A stretch of 64,000 nucleotides of DNA, taken from Stenotrophomonas sp. SAU14A_NAIMI4_8 (GTDB taxonomy: Bacteria; Pseudomonadota; Gammaproteobacteria; Xanthomonadales; Xanthomonadaceae). Below the pieces are notes generated by a model. The model worked only from the letters and a program-made list of their open reading frames with translations, ran no database searches and was not told the DNA's origin. The DNA is taken from the NCBI RefSeq assembly GCF_003086695.1, contig NZ_CP025999.1, forward strand, positions 353,820 to 417,819. The letters run 5' to 3'. How positions within the stretch are numbered: the first letter of the stretch is position 1; each line of letters begins with the position of its first letter. A program made the position numbers and the translations under genes. This document shows, in pieces, positions 8,017 through 17,161 of this stretch.

Positions 8017-8934
8017 GACGAAAAAGAACAACGCCGCGGCCTGCTGGTCACCGCCTCCACCTTCGTGCTGTGGGGGCTGGTGCCGGTGTACTGGCACCTG
8101 CTCAACGAGGTGCCTTCGTTCCAGATCATCGCCCACCGCATCATCTGGTCCACCGTGCTGGTGGTGGCCTGGCTGCTGCTGAGCGCACGCCTGGGCTGGT
8201 GGCAGAAGATCGCCGCGCAGCCGCGCGCGCTGCCGATCCTGGCCGTATCAAGCCTGACCATCGCCTTCAACTGGGGCCTGTACATCTGGGCGGTTAACGC
8301 TGGCCATGTGATCGAAACCAGCCTGGGCTACTTCATCAATCCGCTGGTGAACGTGCTGCTGGGCGTGCTGGTGCTGAAGGAACGGCTGCGCCGCCTGCAA
8401 TGGGTGGCGGTGGGCATGGCGGCGGTGGGCGTGGCCTGGTTGACCATCGATGCGGGCACGCCGCCATGGATCGCGCTGGGCCTGGCCTGCTCGTTTGGCT
8501 TGTACGGCCTGCTGCGCAAGCTGGTGTCGGTCGATCCGGTGGCCGGCCTGGGCGTGGAAAGCCTGTACCTGTTCCTGCCGGCGCTGGGTTTTGCGATCTG
8601 GGCCGAGAACGGCCACGGCGGCGCGTTCTTCCACGGCTGGGGCTGGCGCAACGATCTTCTGCTGGTGTTTGGTGGCGTGGTGACAGCCGTGCCGCTGATC
8701 GGCTTCGCCTACGGGGTGAAGCGCATTCCGCTGTCGCTGGTCGGCATCCTGCAGTACATCGCGCCCAGCCTGCAGTTGCTGCTGGGCGTGTTCTTCTTCC
8801 ATGAAGCGTTCGATACCGGCAAGGCGATCGGCTTTGCGGTGATCTGGGCCGGACTGGTGCTGTTCGTGGCCGAGAACGTGCGGGCGATGCGCGCAGCGCG
8901 GGGTCAGATCCCTTCGCAGCGCGAAGGGCTCTGA
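8014..8934 (+). CDS. rarD: RarD-family permease
   Basis: 306 residues from ATG 8014; GTG 8008 is also in frame. Ten hydrophobic helices. RarD hallmarks are present: GLVPVYWHLLNEVPSFQI(I)AHRI near the N terminus, FNWGLYIWAVNAGHVIETSLGYFINPL spread over helices 3-4, and LQYIAPSLQLLLGVF near the end. It is an inner-membrane EamA transporter, called chloramphenicol-sensitive protein RarD in databases, with substrate unproven. The last ten codons (GQIPSQREGL and stop) lie inside a 39-bp inverted repeat, so the C-terminal tail has been added by a repeat element. Confidence 0.85.
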   Translation: MDEKEQRRGLLVTASTFVLWGLVPVYWHLLNEVPSFQIIAHRIIWSTVLVVAWLLLSARLGWWQKIAAQPRALPILAVSSLTIAFNWGLYIWAVNAGHVIETSLGYFINPLVNVLLGVLVLKERLRRLQWVAVGMAAVGVAWLTIDAGTPPWIALGLACSFGLYGLLRKLVSVDPVAGLGVESLYLFLPALGFAIWAENGHGGAFFHGWGWRNDLLLVFGGVVTAVPLIGFAYGVKRIPLSLVGILQYIAPSLQLLLGVFFFHEAFDTGKAIGFAVIWAGLVLFVAENVRAMRAARGQIPSQREGL

Positions 8935-8995
8935 CCCCGGGACCTGCGAAGACGATGGGGTCAGAGCCCTTCGCCATGCGAAGGGATCCGACCCC
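8900..8995. repeat. Two 39-bp GGGGTCAG-family inverted repeats
   Basis: 8900-8938 and 8957-8995 both begin GGGGTCAGA and end CCGACCCC or CTGACCCC. Inner arms are CCCTTCGC and GCGAAGGG. This is a second class of dispersed palindrome, larger than SMAG and without the GTAG head. The first copy contains the rarD stop codon. Confidence 0.82.
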
Positions 8996-9004
8996 AGGAC
9001 CGCG

Positions 9005-9038
9005 GAAAAAAGAACGGCGCCCCGAGGGGCGCCGTTCT
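9005..9038 (-). terminator. Intrinsic terminator for the TonB receptor gene
   Basis: A 13-bp perfect stem, AGAACGGCGCCCC and its complement around a 2-base loop (9011-9038). Read on the minus strand it is followed by six T. It lies 56 bases past the receptor stop codon. Confidence 0.85.
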
Positions 9039-9093
9039 GCTTCCATCTCCGGCCAGGAGAGAGTTGGCCGGAACGGGAACGCGGGTGCAGTGC

Positions 9094-11919
9094 TTAGAAG
9101 CGCTGCTGGTACTTCATGTACATGAAACGACCGATGTCGAAGCCGCCGTAGTAGACGAAGCTGCTGTTCGGCTGGCTGTACATGATCGGACCCTGGTGGT
9201 CGAACACGTTGTTCAGGCCCAGCGAAACGGTGCCATCCCACGGCAGGGCGTAACGCACCTGCAGGTCGTGGAAGGTGTTCGAACCCACCTTATTGGTCGG
9301 CGAGGCATCGGTGTAGGCCGAGCTGAAGCCCGGCATGTTGCACTCGTCCATGTAGGAGCACTTCTCCTTCATGCTGGAGTAGTAGCGCGCGGTCCAACCG
9401 ATGCCCAGGTTGCCGTACTGCCAGTCCAGGTTGAAGGTCGAACGCACGCGGAAGTTGCCGCCCCAGCTGGTCAGCTGTTCCACCGGGGTGGTCGCGGCGT
9501 TGTCGTTACGCTGCTCCAGGTAGTCGGTGTAGGTGGTGTTCCAGGTGACGGCGAACTTGCCGAACGCAGTTTCCGGCAGGCGGTAGCGCGCGCTGATGTC
9601 ATAGCCGGCGGTTTCGCGGTAGCCGGCGTTGACCAGCGAACGGTCCAGCGCATTGACCTGGCCGTTGCTGCCGCGGGTGAAGCGGCCGCACGCAGCGTCC
9701 GAACCCTGCACGTAGCACTGTTCCAGGATGTTGGTGGCCGACTCGCCAACGATGGCGTTGTCGATGCGGATCTTCCACCAGTCCAGGCTCAGGTCCAGGC
9801 CCTGCACGAAGTCGGGGCTGTAGACCAGGCCGACGGTCCAGGTCTTGGCGGTTTCCGGCTTCAGGTTCGGGTTGGAACCCGAATTGAAATCGGTGGTGGC
9901 CTGCTGGCCCGGCTTGCTGGCCACGCTGCCATCGCTGTTGAGCTGGCGGAAGTTGGCCGGCACGTTCAGGGCCTTGCAGCGGGCCGCGACGGTGGCGCTG
10001 GTGGCGGCGGTGCCGAAGGAGGTATCGCACGGATCGGTGAACGAATCGCGGCTGCTGACGGTGCCGCCGTACAGGTCGTCAACGGTCGGCGCACGGAAGC
10101 CGGTGCCGTAGGTGGCGCGCACCAGCAGGCTGTCGATCGGCTTCCACTTCAGGCCGAACTTGCTGTTGGTGGTGGAACCGAAGTTGTTGTAGTCCGAATA
10201 GCGACCGGCCACGTCCAGCGACAGTTCACGGGCGAAGGCCATGTCGGCCAGCAGCGGCACCTGCAGTTCCAGGTAGACCTCGTTGAGCGAGTAGTCGCCC
10301 TGGGTCGGCTGGCCGCTGGTGCCGGCAATCTGGCCGTTCTGCACCATCAGGTCCGGGGTGTAGCGTGCTTCTTCGGTGCGGTGCTCGAAGCCCATGGCGG
10401 CCATGATGTCACCGGCCGGCAGCGAGAACAGCGAGCCGGAGATGTTGGCGCTGGCCACCTTGGTGGTGGTCTGGCTCTTGTCCACGAAGCGGGCGAACAG
10501 GTAATCCTGCACGTCCTGGTTGCTGAGCGAGCCCGGGCCGGTATAGCCCATCGGCGCGGCCGGGTTCCACGGCACGCAGCCGGCAATCACCGCATCGCGG
10601 GTGCCGCAGTAGGCAACGCCGTTTTCGATGAACGACGGGCCCACGGCCAGGTTCACGTTCGGCTGGTACATGCTGCCGGTGCCGACGCGCTCGCCTTCAT
10701 TGCGGTTGTAGGTGTAGCTGACGTTCCAGTCCCAGTAGCGCGAACCGGTTTCGAAGCTGCCTTCCAGGCTCAGGCTGCCGCGCTTGGTTTCCAGGGTGTT
10801 TTCGGTGCCGCGCAGCATCTCTTCGGTGCGGTGCGAGAACAGCACGTCCTGGCCCCACAGGTTGAACGCGCTGTCCTTGGACAGGGCGGCACGGGTGCCA
10901 TTGCGCGACTGCGCGGCGGTGACCGAGTACGGGTAGCCGGCCAGGTGCTTGGTCGATTCGCGCTTGCTGTACATCGCATCGGCAACCAGGCGCAGGTTGT
11001 CGGTGAACGAGAAGCCACCGTTGGCGAACACCGAGGTGCGCTCCAGGCCGGTCAGCAGGCTCATGTTGGTCTTGGTGTTGGCACCATCGGCCGGGTTCGG
11101 CGTGTGGAAGTTCGCCGCATCGGTCGGGTCACCGCCCGGGCCGACGGTCAGTGCCTTGCCACCCACGGTGACGCTGCCCCACGGCGTGGTGCCGTTCAGG
11201 CCGTCATTGGGGTGGCGCGGGCCGTTGACGTAGCGGCTGAACTCGCGCGCGCCGCCCATCACTTCGTCTTCCTTGGTGCGCTCGGCACCCACGCTGAACC
11301 AGCCGCGGTCGAAGGTCTTGCCGAAGGTAGCGCTGTAGGAGCGCTTCTGGCCGTCGCCTTCACCGTACTGGCCGACGTAGACGCTGGCTTCGCCACCGTC
11401 GAAGTTCTTGCGGGTGATGATGTTGACCACACCGGCGATGGCGTCCGAGCCGTACAGCGCCGAAGCGCCGTCGGTCAGCACTTCCACGCGCTCGACGATG
11501 GCCGAAGGAATGGAGGCCAGGTCCGAATAACCGCCGGCGCTGACGCCCATGCGGCGGCCGTCGATCAGCACCAGGCTGCGTTCCGGGCCCAGGTTGCGCA
11601 GGCTGACATACATGCCGCCGAAGTCGCGCGAGGAGGTCAGCGAGGAGGCGCGGCTCATGCTCGGCGAACCGGCAGCGGTCACGTCCTGCAGGATGTCGGC
11701 AACGTTGACGTAGCCCTTCTTCTCGATCTCGGCGCGGTTCAGCGCAACCACCGGCTGGGCGGTTTCGACACTGGCCTGGCGGATGCGCGAGCCGGTGATC
11801 TCGATGCGGTCGAGGTTGGTGGTGTTGTCGCCTGCATCCTGTGCAAAGGCGGGGGTGGTGCAGCTGGCAGCCAGCGCGAGGGTGATCGCGTTGCGCAGCG
11901 GGGTGGTCTTCAGGAACAT
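9094..11919 (-). CDS. TonB-dependent outer-membrane receptor (GSRI subgroup)
   Basis: 941 residues. The signal peptide (TPLRNAITLALAASCTTPAFA) is followed by a plug domain opening with DRIEITGSRIRQ. The plug carries LRNLGPERSLVLIDGRRM and VEVLTDGASALYGSDAIAGV. A long 22-strand-type barrel follows and ends in a C-terminal Phe (YMKYQQRF), the insertion signal. This subgroup, common in Xanthomonadaceae, Shewanella and Caulobacter, imports peptides, glycans or metal chelates by TonB energy; substrate unknown. ATG 11919 gives the signal peptide; the open frame 23 codons upstream lacks one. No FecR or ECF sigma gene is adjacent. Confidence 0.9.
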   Translation of the reverse strand: MFLKTTPLRNAITLALAASCTTPAFAQDAGDNTTNLDRIEITGSRIRQASVETAQPVVALNRAEIEKKGYVNVADILQDVTAAGSPSMSRASSLTSSRDFGGMYVSLRNLGPERSLVLIDGRRMGVSAGGYSDLASIPSAIVERVEVLTDGASALYGSDAIAGVVNIITRKNFDGGEASVYVGQYGEGDGQKRSYSATFGKTFDRGWFSVGAERTKEDEVMGGAREFSRYVNGPRHPNDGLNGTTPWGSVTVGGKALTVGPGGDPTDAANFHTPNPADGANTKTNMSLLTGLERTSVFANGGFSFTDNLRLVADAMYSKRESTKHLAGYPYSVTAAQSRNGTRAALSKDSAFNLWGQDVLFSHRTEEMLRGTENTLETKRGSLSLEGSFETGSRYWDWNVSYTYNRNEGERVGTGSMYQPNVNLAVGPSFIENGVAYCGTRDAVIAGCVPWNPAAPMGYTGPGSLSNQDVQDYLFARFVDKSQTTTKVASANISGSLFSLPAGDIMAAMGFEHRTEEARYTPDLMVQNGQIAGTSGQPTQGDYSLNEVYLELQVPLLADMAFARELSLDVAGRYSDYNNFGSTTNSKFGLKWKPIDSLLVRATYGTGFRAPTVDDLYGGTVSSRDSFTDPCDTSFGTAATSATVAARCKALNVPANFRQLNSDGSVASKPGQQATTDFNSGSNPNLKPETAKTWTVGLVYSPDFVQGLDLSLDWWKIRIDNAIVGESATNILEQCYVQGSDAACGRFTRGSNGQVNALDRSLVNAGYRETAGYDISARYRLPETAFGKFAVTWNTTYTDYLEQRNDNAATTPVEQLTSWGGNFRVRSTFNLDWQYGNLGIGWTARYYSSMKEKCSYMDECNMPGFSSAYTDASPTNKVGSNTFHDLQVRYALPWDGTVSLGLNNVFDHQGPIMYSQPNSSFVYYGGFDIGRFMYMKYQQRF

Positions 11920-12379
11920 CCGTGAAATCTCGTGTTTCAGAAAAAAACATGCGCCCGTTCTGTGGGCGCGGAGGGTGCTGCAAACCAACGTGGGGGGCGC
12001 GATTCTAGAGTGTTTTCATTCGTAACTGTTTGTCCCGGCGTGTCACATGCGCGCGAAGATGAATCGCAACCAACAATCCACAGGCTGGATGTGCGCGGCA
12101 TCACGCGCGCGCTGTTTTGCATGCGCAGAGGCATCGATAGCGGCCGATGTTGGGTGATCTGTAATGCGCGTGGTGTGCGGTGGTTCATCCACGCATGGCG
12201 TGGATCTACTGCATGGCGCCCGCGCAATGACGGCCGGTGGATCCAGGCCATGCGTGGATGGCGCGAGCCCCGGTGGATCCAGGCCATGCGTGGATGGCGC
12301 GTGCCCCGGTGGATCCACGCCATGCGTGGATGACGCGAGCCCCGGTCCGGTAGATCCACGCCATGCGTGGATGGCGGGC
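11920..12379. repeat. Intergenic region with SMAG array (ATCCACGC family)
   Basis: No gene is supported here. The receptor's promoter must lie in the first part. Units of the ATCCACGC/GCGTGGAT stem occur at 12187-12209 (inverted, ending CTAC), 12237-12259, 12273-12295, 12309-12331 and 12350-12372. Units 2-4 repeat every 36 bp and the intervening GGCGCG-GCCCCG is also conserved, so this is a tandem array rather than independent insertions. Only the last unit keeps a full GTAG head; the middle ones read GTGG. Confidence 0.85.
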
Positions 12380-12411
12380 AAAAAAAACGGGCGAAGCCTT
12401 CGCTTCGCCCG
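12380..12411 (-). terminator. Intrinsic terminator of the tripartite ABC efflux operon
   Basis: A 10-bp stem, CGGGCGAAGC and GCTTCGCCCG with a 4-base loop (12388-12411). On the minus strand it is followed by eight T (12387-12380). It lies 34 bases past the last permease stop codon. Confidence 0.88.
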
Positions 12412-12445
12412 CTTACATTCATCACTACCTACACCCGTGCGTTGA

Positions 12446-13762
12446 TCAGGTTTCGCGCAACGCCGTGGTAATCGGCAACCGCGCCGCACGCAGCGCCGGA
12501 AACAAGCCGCCGACCAGGCCGATGCCCAGCGCCCACTTCAACCCGGTCCACAGCAGTTCCGGCGACACATGGAACTTGAACACCACCGCGCTGAAGTTGC
12601 TGCCGATCGTAGACACGCTGTAGCCATTGAACACCAGCCACGCCACCGCGCAGCCCAGCAGGCCGCCCAGCAGCGCCAGCAGCATGGTTTCCAGCATCAC
12701 CGCGGTCACCACCGGCAGGCTGCGGAAGCCGATCGCGCGCATGGTGGCGATCTCGCGCGCACGCGTGGCCACTGCCGCATACATGGTGTTGAGCGCGCCG
12801 AACACCGCGCCCACCGCCATGATCGTGCCGATCACCTTGCCAAGGATGTCGATCAGCTTGGTCAGCCCACCGCCCTGCTTGCTGTAGTACGCACGGGTGG
12901 TTTCCACATCCAGCTTCAGGCGCGGATCGGCGGCAACGGCGGCCTTGAACTGCTCGAAGCCGGGCTTGCCTTCGGTACGCACGCTGATCGACTGCCAGGC
13001 ACTGCGCTGGTAGGTGGTGGCCAGCGTATCGGCGTCGGTCCACAGCTCCGAATCGTGCGCATCGCCGGTGGCGAACACACCCACCACGGTCCAGGTCTGG
13101 TTGCCCAGGGTGAGGGTCTTGCCCACTTCCATATCGCGGAACTGGCCCTGCGCACCCTGGCCGACCACGATCTCGCGCAGGCCGGCGCTGAACTTGCGGC
13201 CCTGCACGATCTTCACCTTGTCATGCACGGCCCAGGCCTGCGGGCCAACGCCGCGGAACTGCGCGTTGACGTCGGTGCCGTCGGCGCGCGAGACCAGGTT
13301 CACCACCTGCGACAGTTCCGGCGACAGCAGCGGGCGGCCTTCGCCATCGCGCGCCACGCCGGGCAAGGTGGACAGGGTGGGCACCTGTTCGCGGGTGATG
13401 ACCGAGTTGGTTTCCGCCTGCGAACCGCCGCGCAGCACGATGGCAGTGGTGTCATCGCCGGTGTTGCTGAGCGTGGCCTGGAAGCCTTCGCCCATGGCCA
13501 GCATGGCCACCAGCACGCCGACCACGCCGGCAATGCCGACCACGATCACCGAGGACGCGCCCCAGCGTTGCGGCAGGCTGGCCACGCCGATGCGGGTGGC
13601 GGCCAGTGCCAGCCGCCCACCGCGGGTCAGCAGCAGCCACAGCGCCAGCAGCAGCGCCACGGCAAGCACGCCAAACCACGGCAGGCCGATCCATAGCACC
13701 AGGCCCACCGCCAGCAGCAGCACGGTGAAGGCGTTGCCGAACCACTTCTTGAGCTTGTTCAT
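12446..13762 (-). CDS. MacB/FtsX-type ABC permease, second subunit
   Basis: 438 residues. Two N-terminal hydrophobic segments (FTVLLLAVGLVLWIGLP; GVLAVALLLALWLLL) precede the usual first transporter helix (SSVIVVGIAGVVGVLVAMLAMG). A large periplasmic domain (about residues 100-305) comes next. The C-terminal FtsX domain has three helices; the first includes TMYAAVATRAREIATMRAIGF, the loop that couples to the ATPase. Together with the permease at 13775-14932 it probably forms a heterodimer. Last gene of the four-gene operon, 12 bases after the other permease. Confidence 0.85.
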   Translation of the reverse strand: MNKLKKWFGNAFTVLLLAVGLVLWIGLPWFGVLAVALLLALWLLLTRGGRLALAATRIGVASLPQRWGASSVIVVGIAGVVGVLVAMLAMGEGFQATLSNTGDDTTAIVLRGGSQAETNSVITREQVPTLSTLPGVARDGEGRPLLSPELSQVVNLVSRADGTDVNAQFRGVGPQAWAVHDKVKIVQGRKFSAGLREIVVGQGAQGQFRDMEVGKTLTLGNQTWTVVGVFATGDAHDSELWTDADTLATTYQRSAWQSISVRTEGKPGFEQFKAAVAADPRLKLDVETTRAYYSKQGGGLTKLIDILGKVIGTIMAVGAVFGALNTMYAAVATRAREIATMRAIGFRSLPVVTAVMLETMLLALLGGLLGCAVAWLVFNGYSVSTIGSNFSAVVFKFHVSPELLWTGLKWALGIGLVGGLFPALRAARLPITTALRET

Positions 13763-13774
13763 GGGGAGTCCTCC

Positions 13775-14932
13775 TCAGCGGCCGGCCAGTGCGTCGACGA
13801 TCTTCAGGCGCTTGGCGCGCAACGCCGGCAGCAGGCCGACGATGATGCCGATCACCACGATCAGGCCCAGCCCCACCAGCCAGGTGGGCGTGGGGACGTG
13901 GGGCGGCAGCATGCCCATGCTTTTCGGGCCGATGGCCGGCAGGATCAGCGCGGCCAGGCCCATGCCGATCAGGCCGCCCAGGCCGATCAGCAGCACCGAT
14001 TCCACCATCACCAGCGCCAACACGGTGCTGTCCTTGAAGCCCAGTGTCTTCAGCGTGGCCAGCTCCGGCACGCGTTCGCGCACGGCCTGGGCCATGGTGT
14101 TGCCGGTCAGCAGCAGCAGGGTGAAGAACACTGCACCCATGATCGAGGTGACGATCATGCCGATATCCGCAAACTGCTTGACGAAGGCCTGCTGGAACGC
14201 CGATTCAGTCTGGGTCTTGGTCTCGTGGTCGGAGTTGGCCGAGATCGCATCGATGGCCTGGGCCACGCGCGAGGCATGGTCCGGGTTGTCCAGGGTGACC
14301 GTGTACCAGCTCACCTGGTTCTTGATGTAGTCGTTGGATTCGTCGAAGTACTTCCAGTTCATCATCAACTGGCGTTCTTCGTTGCCGGCCTGTGCGCGGT
14401 CCTTGGAACGATAGATGCCCTTCAGTTCCAGCGGCCAGTCGTTGCTGCCACCGCGCGGGAAGATGGTGGCCTGCAGCGGAATGGTGTCGCCGATCTTCCA
14501 GCCGAACTGATTGGCCAGCGTTTCGCCGACGATGGCGCCGGTGCGGGTCTGTTTCCAGTCTTCCAGCTGCGCCGGGTCGATCTGCAGTTCGCGGTACACG
14601 TCGAAGTAGTTGGGCGACACCGAGAAGTTGGGGAAGAAGTTCTTCGGGTCCTGGTAGATGCCGCCGAACCACATGCCATAGGCCACGTCGCGCACGCCGG
14701 CCACCTGCCGCACCTGGGTTTCCAGGCGGATCGGCAGCGACTGGGTGATGGACAGGCGCGAGGCGACGATCAGGCGGTTGGCACCTTCCACGCTGCCACC
14801 GGAATTGAAGGCCACGCGCACCGAATCGAGCATGCCGAACAGCAGGAACGCGGCCACCACCGACAGCAGGGTCAGCAGGGTGCGGGTACGGCTGCGAAAC
14901 AGCTGTGCCCACACCAGGGAGAAGTATTTCAT
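13775..14932 (-). CDS. MacB/FtsX-type ABC permease, first subunit
   Basis: 385 residues with the classic four-helix topology: one N-terminal helix (TLLTLLSVVAAFLLFGMLD), a periplasmic MacB-PCD-like domain (about 40-265), then three helices of the FtsX domain, with the coupling motif AQAVRERVPELATLKTLGF. Proteins of this type do not pass substrate through the membrane themselves. They drive a periplasmic machine, as in MacB or LolCE. It is not a close copy of the second permease, which is unlike MacB homodimers and more like LolC/LolE. It starts 14 bases after the ATPase gene. Confidence 0.86.
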   Translation of the reverse strand: MKYFSLVWAQLFRSRTRTLLTLLSVVAAFLLFGMLDSVRVAFNSGGSVEGANRLIVASRLSITQSLPIRLETQVRQVAGVRDVAYGMWFGGIYQDPKNFFPNFSVSPNYFDVYRELQIDPAQLEDWKQTRTGAIVGETLANQFGWKIGDTIPLQATIFPRGGSNDWPLELKGIYRSKDRAQAGNEERQLMMNWKYFDESNDYIKNQVSWYTVTLDNPDHASRVAQAIDAISANSDHETKTQTESAFQQAFVKQFADIGMIVTSIMGAVFFTLLLLTGNTMAQAVRERVPELATLKTLGFKDSTVLALVMVESVLLIGLGGLIGMGLAALILPAIGPKSMGMLPPHVPTPTWLVGLGLIVVIGIIVGLLPALRAKRLKIVDALAGR

Positions 14933-14946
14933 CGCCGCAGCCTCCG

Positions 14947-15636
<690 letters not shown>

Positions 15637-15740
15637 CGGGGATTCTCCACAGAGGCGGGAAACGGGAATGCGCGCCGGCTGCAGGCCGGAGGGCAGGCGT
15701 CGAGCGGTGTTGCCGGCGGCGCCACGCGGGCGCCAGGCCG

Positions 15741-16988
15741 TTACTGCGCTTGTTTCTGCTGCACCTTGCTGCCGTCGTGCAGGGCGTCGGGCGGGCTCAG
15801 CACCACCGCTTCACCGGCGCTCACGCCCTTCAGCAGCTGGCGGTCCTTGCCCATGGCCTGGCCGGCCTGCACGCTGCGCTGCTGCACGCGGTTGTCATCG
15901 CCCAGTACGAACGCCACCGACGCGCCGTCGCGCTGCACCACGGCGTTGTCCGGCACGCGCACGCCCTGCGCCGTGCTGGCGGCGGCCTGCGGCTGCGCCT
16001 GTTCCAGGAAGCTGACCCGCACGCCCATCTCGGGCACGATGCGCGGGTCCTTCACCTTCAGCGCCACCCGCACCTTCACCGTTGCCTTGCCGCGGTCGGC
16101 GGTGGGAATGATGGCGATCACCTCGCCCGGAATCTTCCATTCCGGATAGGCATTGAGCGTGGCTTCCACCGGCATCTTCGGCTGCACGCGGCCGATGAAG
16201 GCCTCGCCCACTTCCACTTCGATTTCCAGCGAGTCCATGTCGACGATGGTGCCGATGCCGGTGCGGGTGAAGCCACCGCCCGCCGACAGCGGCGAGACGA
16301 TTTCGCCCGGCTGCGCCGCCTTGGCGGTCACCACGCCGGAAAACGGCGCGCGCACGATGTTGTTGTCCACGCCCAGATCGGCAATGGCCAACTGGTCGCT
16401 GGCGACCTTGACGTTGCGCTGGGCCGTTTCCAGCTGCGCGCGCAGGCTGTCACGCTGGGCCACGGCCTGGTCGTACTGCGAACGCGAGACCAGCTGCTGG
16501 CCCACCAGGGCCTGCAGGCGGCTGGCTTCGGCGGCGGCCTGGCGCTGTTGCGCCTCAAGCCCGGACACCTGCGCACGCGCCGCCTGCACCTGCGATGCCG
16601 ACAGGCTGCGCTGCGCATCGGCATCGATCGGGTCCAGGGTGGCCATGATCTGCCCGGCCTCCACCCGCATGCCTTCTTCGATCATGACTTCGCGCACCTT
16701 GCCGGTGATCTTGGCCGACACCGTGGCCATGCGCCGGGCGACCACGTAGCCGCTGGCATCGAGCACCGAACTGCTGGCATTGCCCTGCTGGATGGCCACG
16801 GCCGGGGCAGTGCTGACTTCCACCGCCGGTTCGCGCCCGAACAGCAGGAAGGCCGCGCCGCCGAGCAGCAGCACCAGCAGCGCCAGCACGATCCACAGCC
16901 AGCGGCGCGAACCGCCGCTACCGCGCGGGGGCGGCGGCGCGCCGCGGTCGATACGGAGTTCTTTCAACAATTCGGCAGAAGCGTTCAT
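15741..16988 (-). CDS. MacA/HlyD-family periplasmic adaptor
   Basis: 415 residues. A single membrane anchor spans residues about 29-50 after a proline-rich cytoplasmic tail. The periplasmic part has the split lipoyl (biotinyl-lipoyl-like) halves: VREVMIEEGMRVEAGQIMATL and VRAPFSGVVTAKAAQPGEIV. Between them is an alpha-helical hairpin of about 100 residues rich in Gln/Ala/Arg. Beta-barrel and membrane-proximal domains follow. It would bridge the inner-membrane ABC complex to an outer-membrane TolC-type channel, which is not encoded here. First gene of the leftward operon. Confidence 0.88.
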   Translation of the reverse strand: MNASAELLKELRIDRGAPPPPRGSGGSRRWLWIVLALLVLLLGGAAFLLFGREPAVEVSTAPAVAIQQGNASSSVLDASGYVVARRMATVSAKITGKVREVMIEEGMRVEAGQIMATLDPIDADAQRSLSASQVQAARAQVSGLEAQQRQAAAEASRLQALVGQQLVSRSQYDQAVAQRDSLRAQLETAQRNVKVASDQLAIADLGVDNNIVRAPFSGVVTAKAAQPGEIVSPLSAGGGFTRTGIGTIVDMDSLEIEVEVGEAFIGRVQPKMPVEATLNAYPEWKIPGEVIAIIPTADRGKATVKVRVALKVKDPRIVPEMGVRVSFLEQAQPQAAASTAQGVRVPDNAVVQRDGASVAFVLGDDNRVQQRSVQAGQAMGKDRQLLKGVSAGEAVVLSPPDALHDGSKVQQKQAQ

Positions 16989-17098
16989 TGCGTTCCATCA
17001 CAGGCGTTCGGGCGGGTGTGACCGGAAGCGCGGACAGCGGCGGTTCCGGCGGTGGAGCGTGCGGCACAGCATGACGGCAGGCACGGCGGCAGGGGCAG

Positions 17099-17110
17099 TG
17101 ACAGCTGTCA
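17099..17110. promoter_or_regulatory. Palindromic candidate operator between divergent transport operons
   Basis: TGACAGCTGTCA is a perfect 12-bp palindrome in the 173-bp gap between the adaptor gene and the ABC-2 exporter operon. Single ATGAC/TGAC half-sites lie nearby at 17071 and 17122. NarL/LiaR/DesR-type regulators commonly bind TGAC-type dyads, and such a regulator is encoded at 20085-20687. The assignment is inference. Confidence 0.4.
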
Positions 17111-17161
17111 TTGGAAGTTCCTGACGGCGGCAACTGCCGGATGTGACCACGGCGGCACAGG

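Noticed and set aside
9064..11925. 953-codon open frame opposite the TonB receptor gene
   Set aside because: Mirror frame caused by high GC; His/Ala/Gly/Val-rich composition and no recognisable domain. The minus-strand receptor is clear.
12187..12372. Regularly spaced 23-bp repeats, like a small CRISPR array
   Set aside because: The spacers are nearly identical to each other, the repeats are SMAG palindromes found elsewhere in the window, and no cas gene is present.
12043..12489. Proteins with repeated HPRMAWIH-type units
   Set aside because: These are translations of the SMAG array, not genes.
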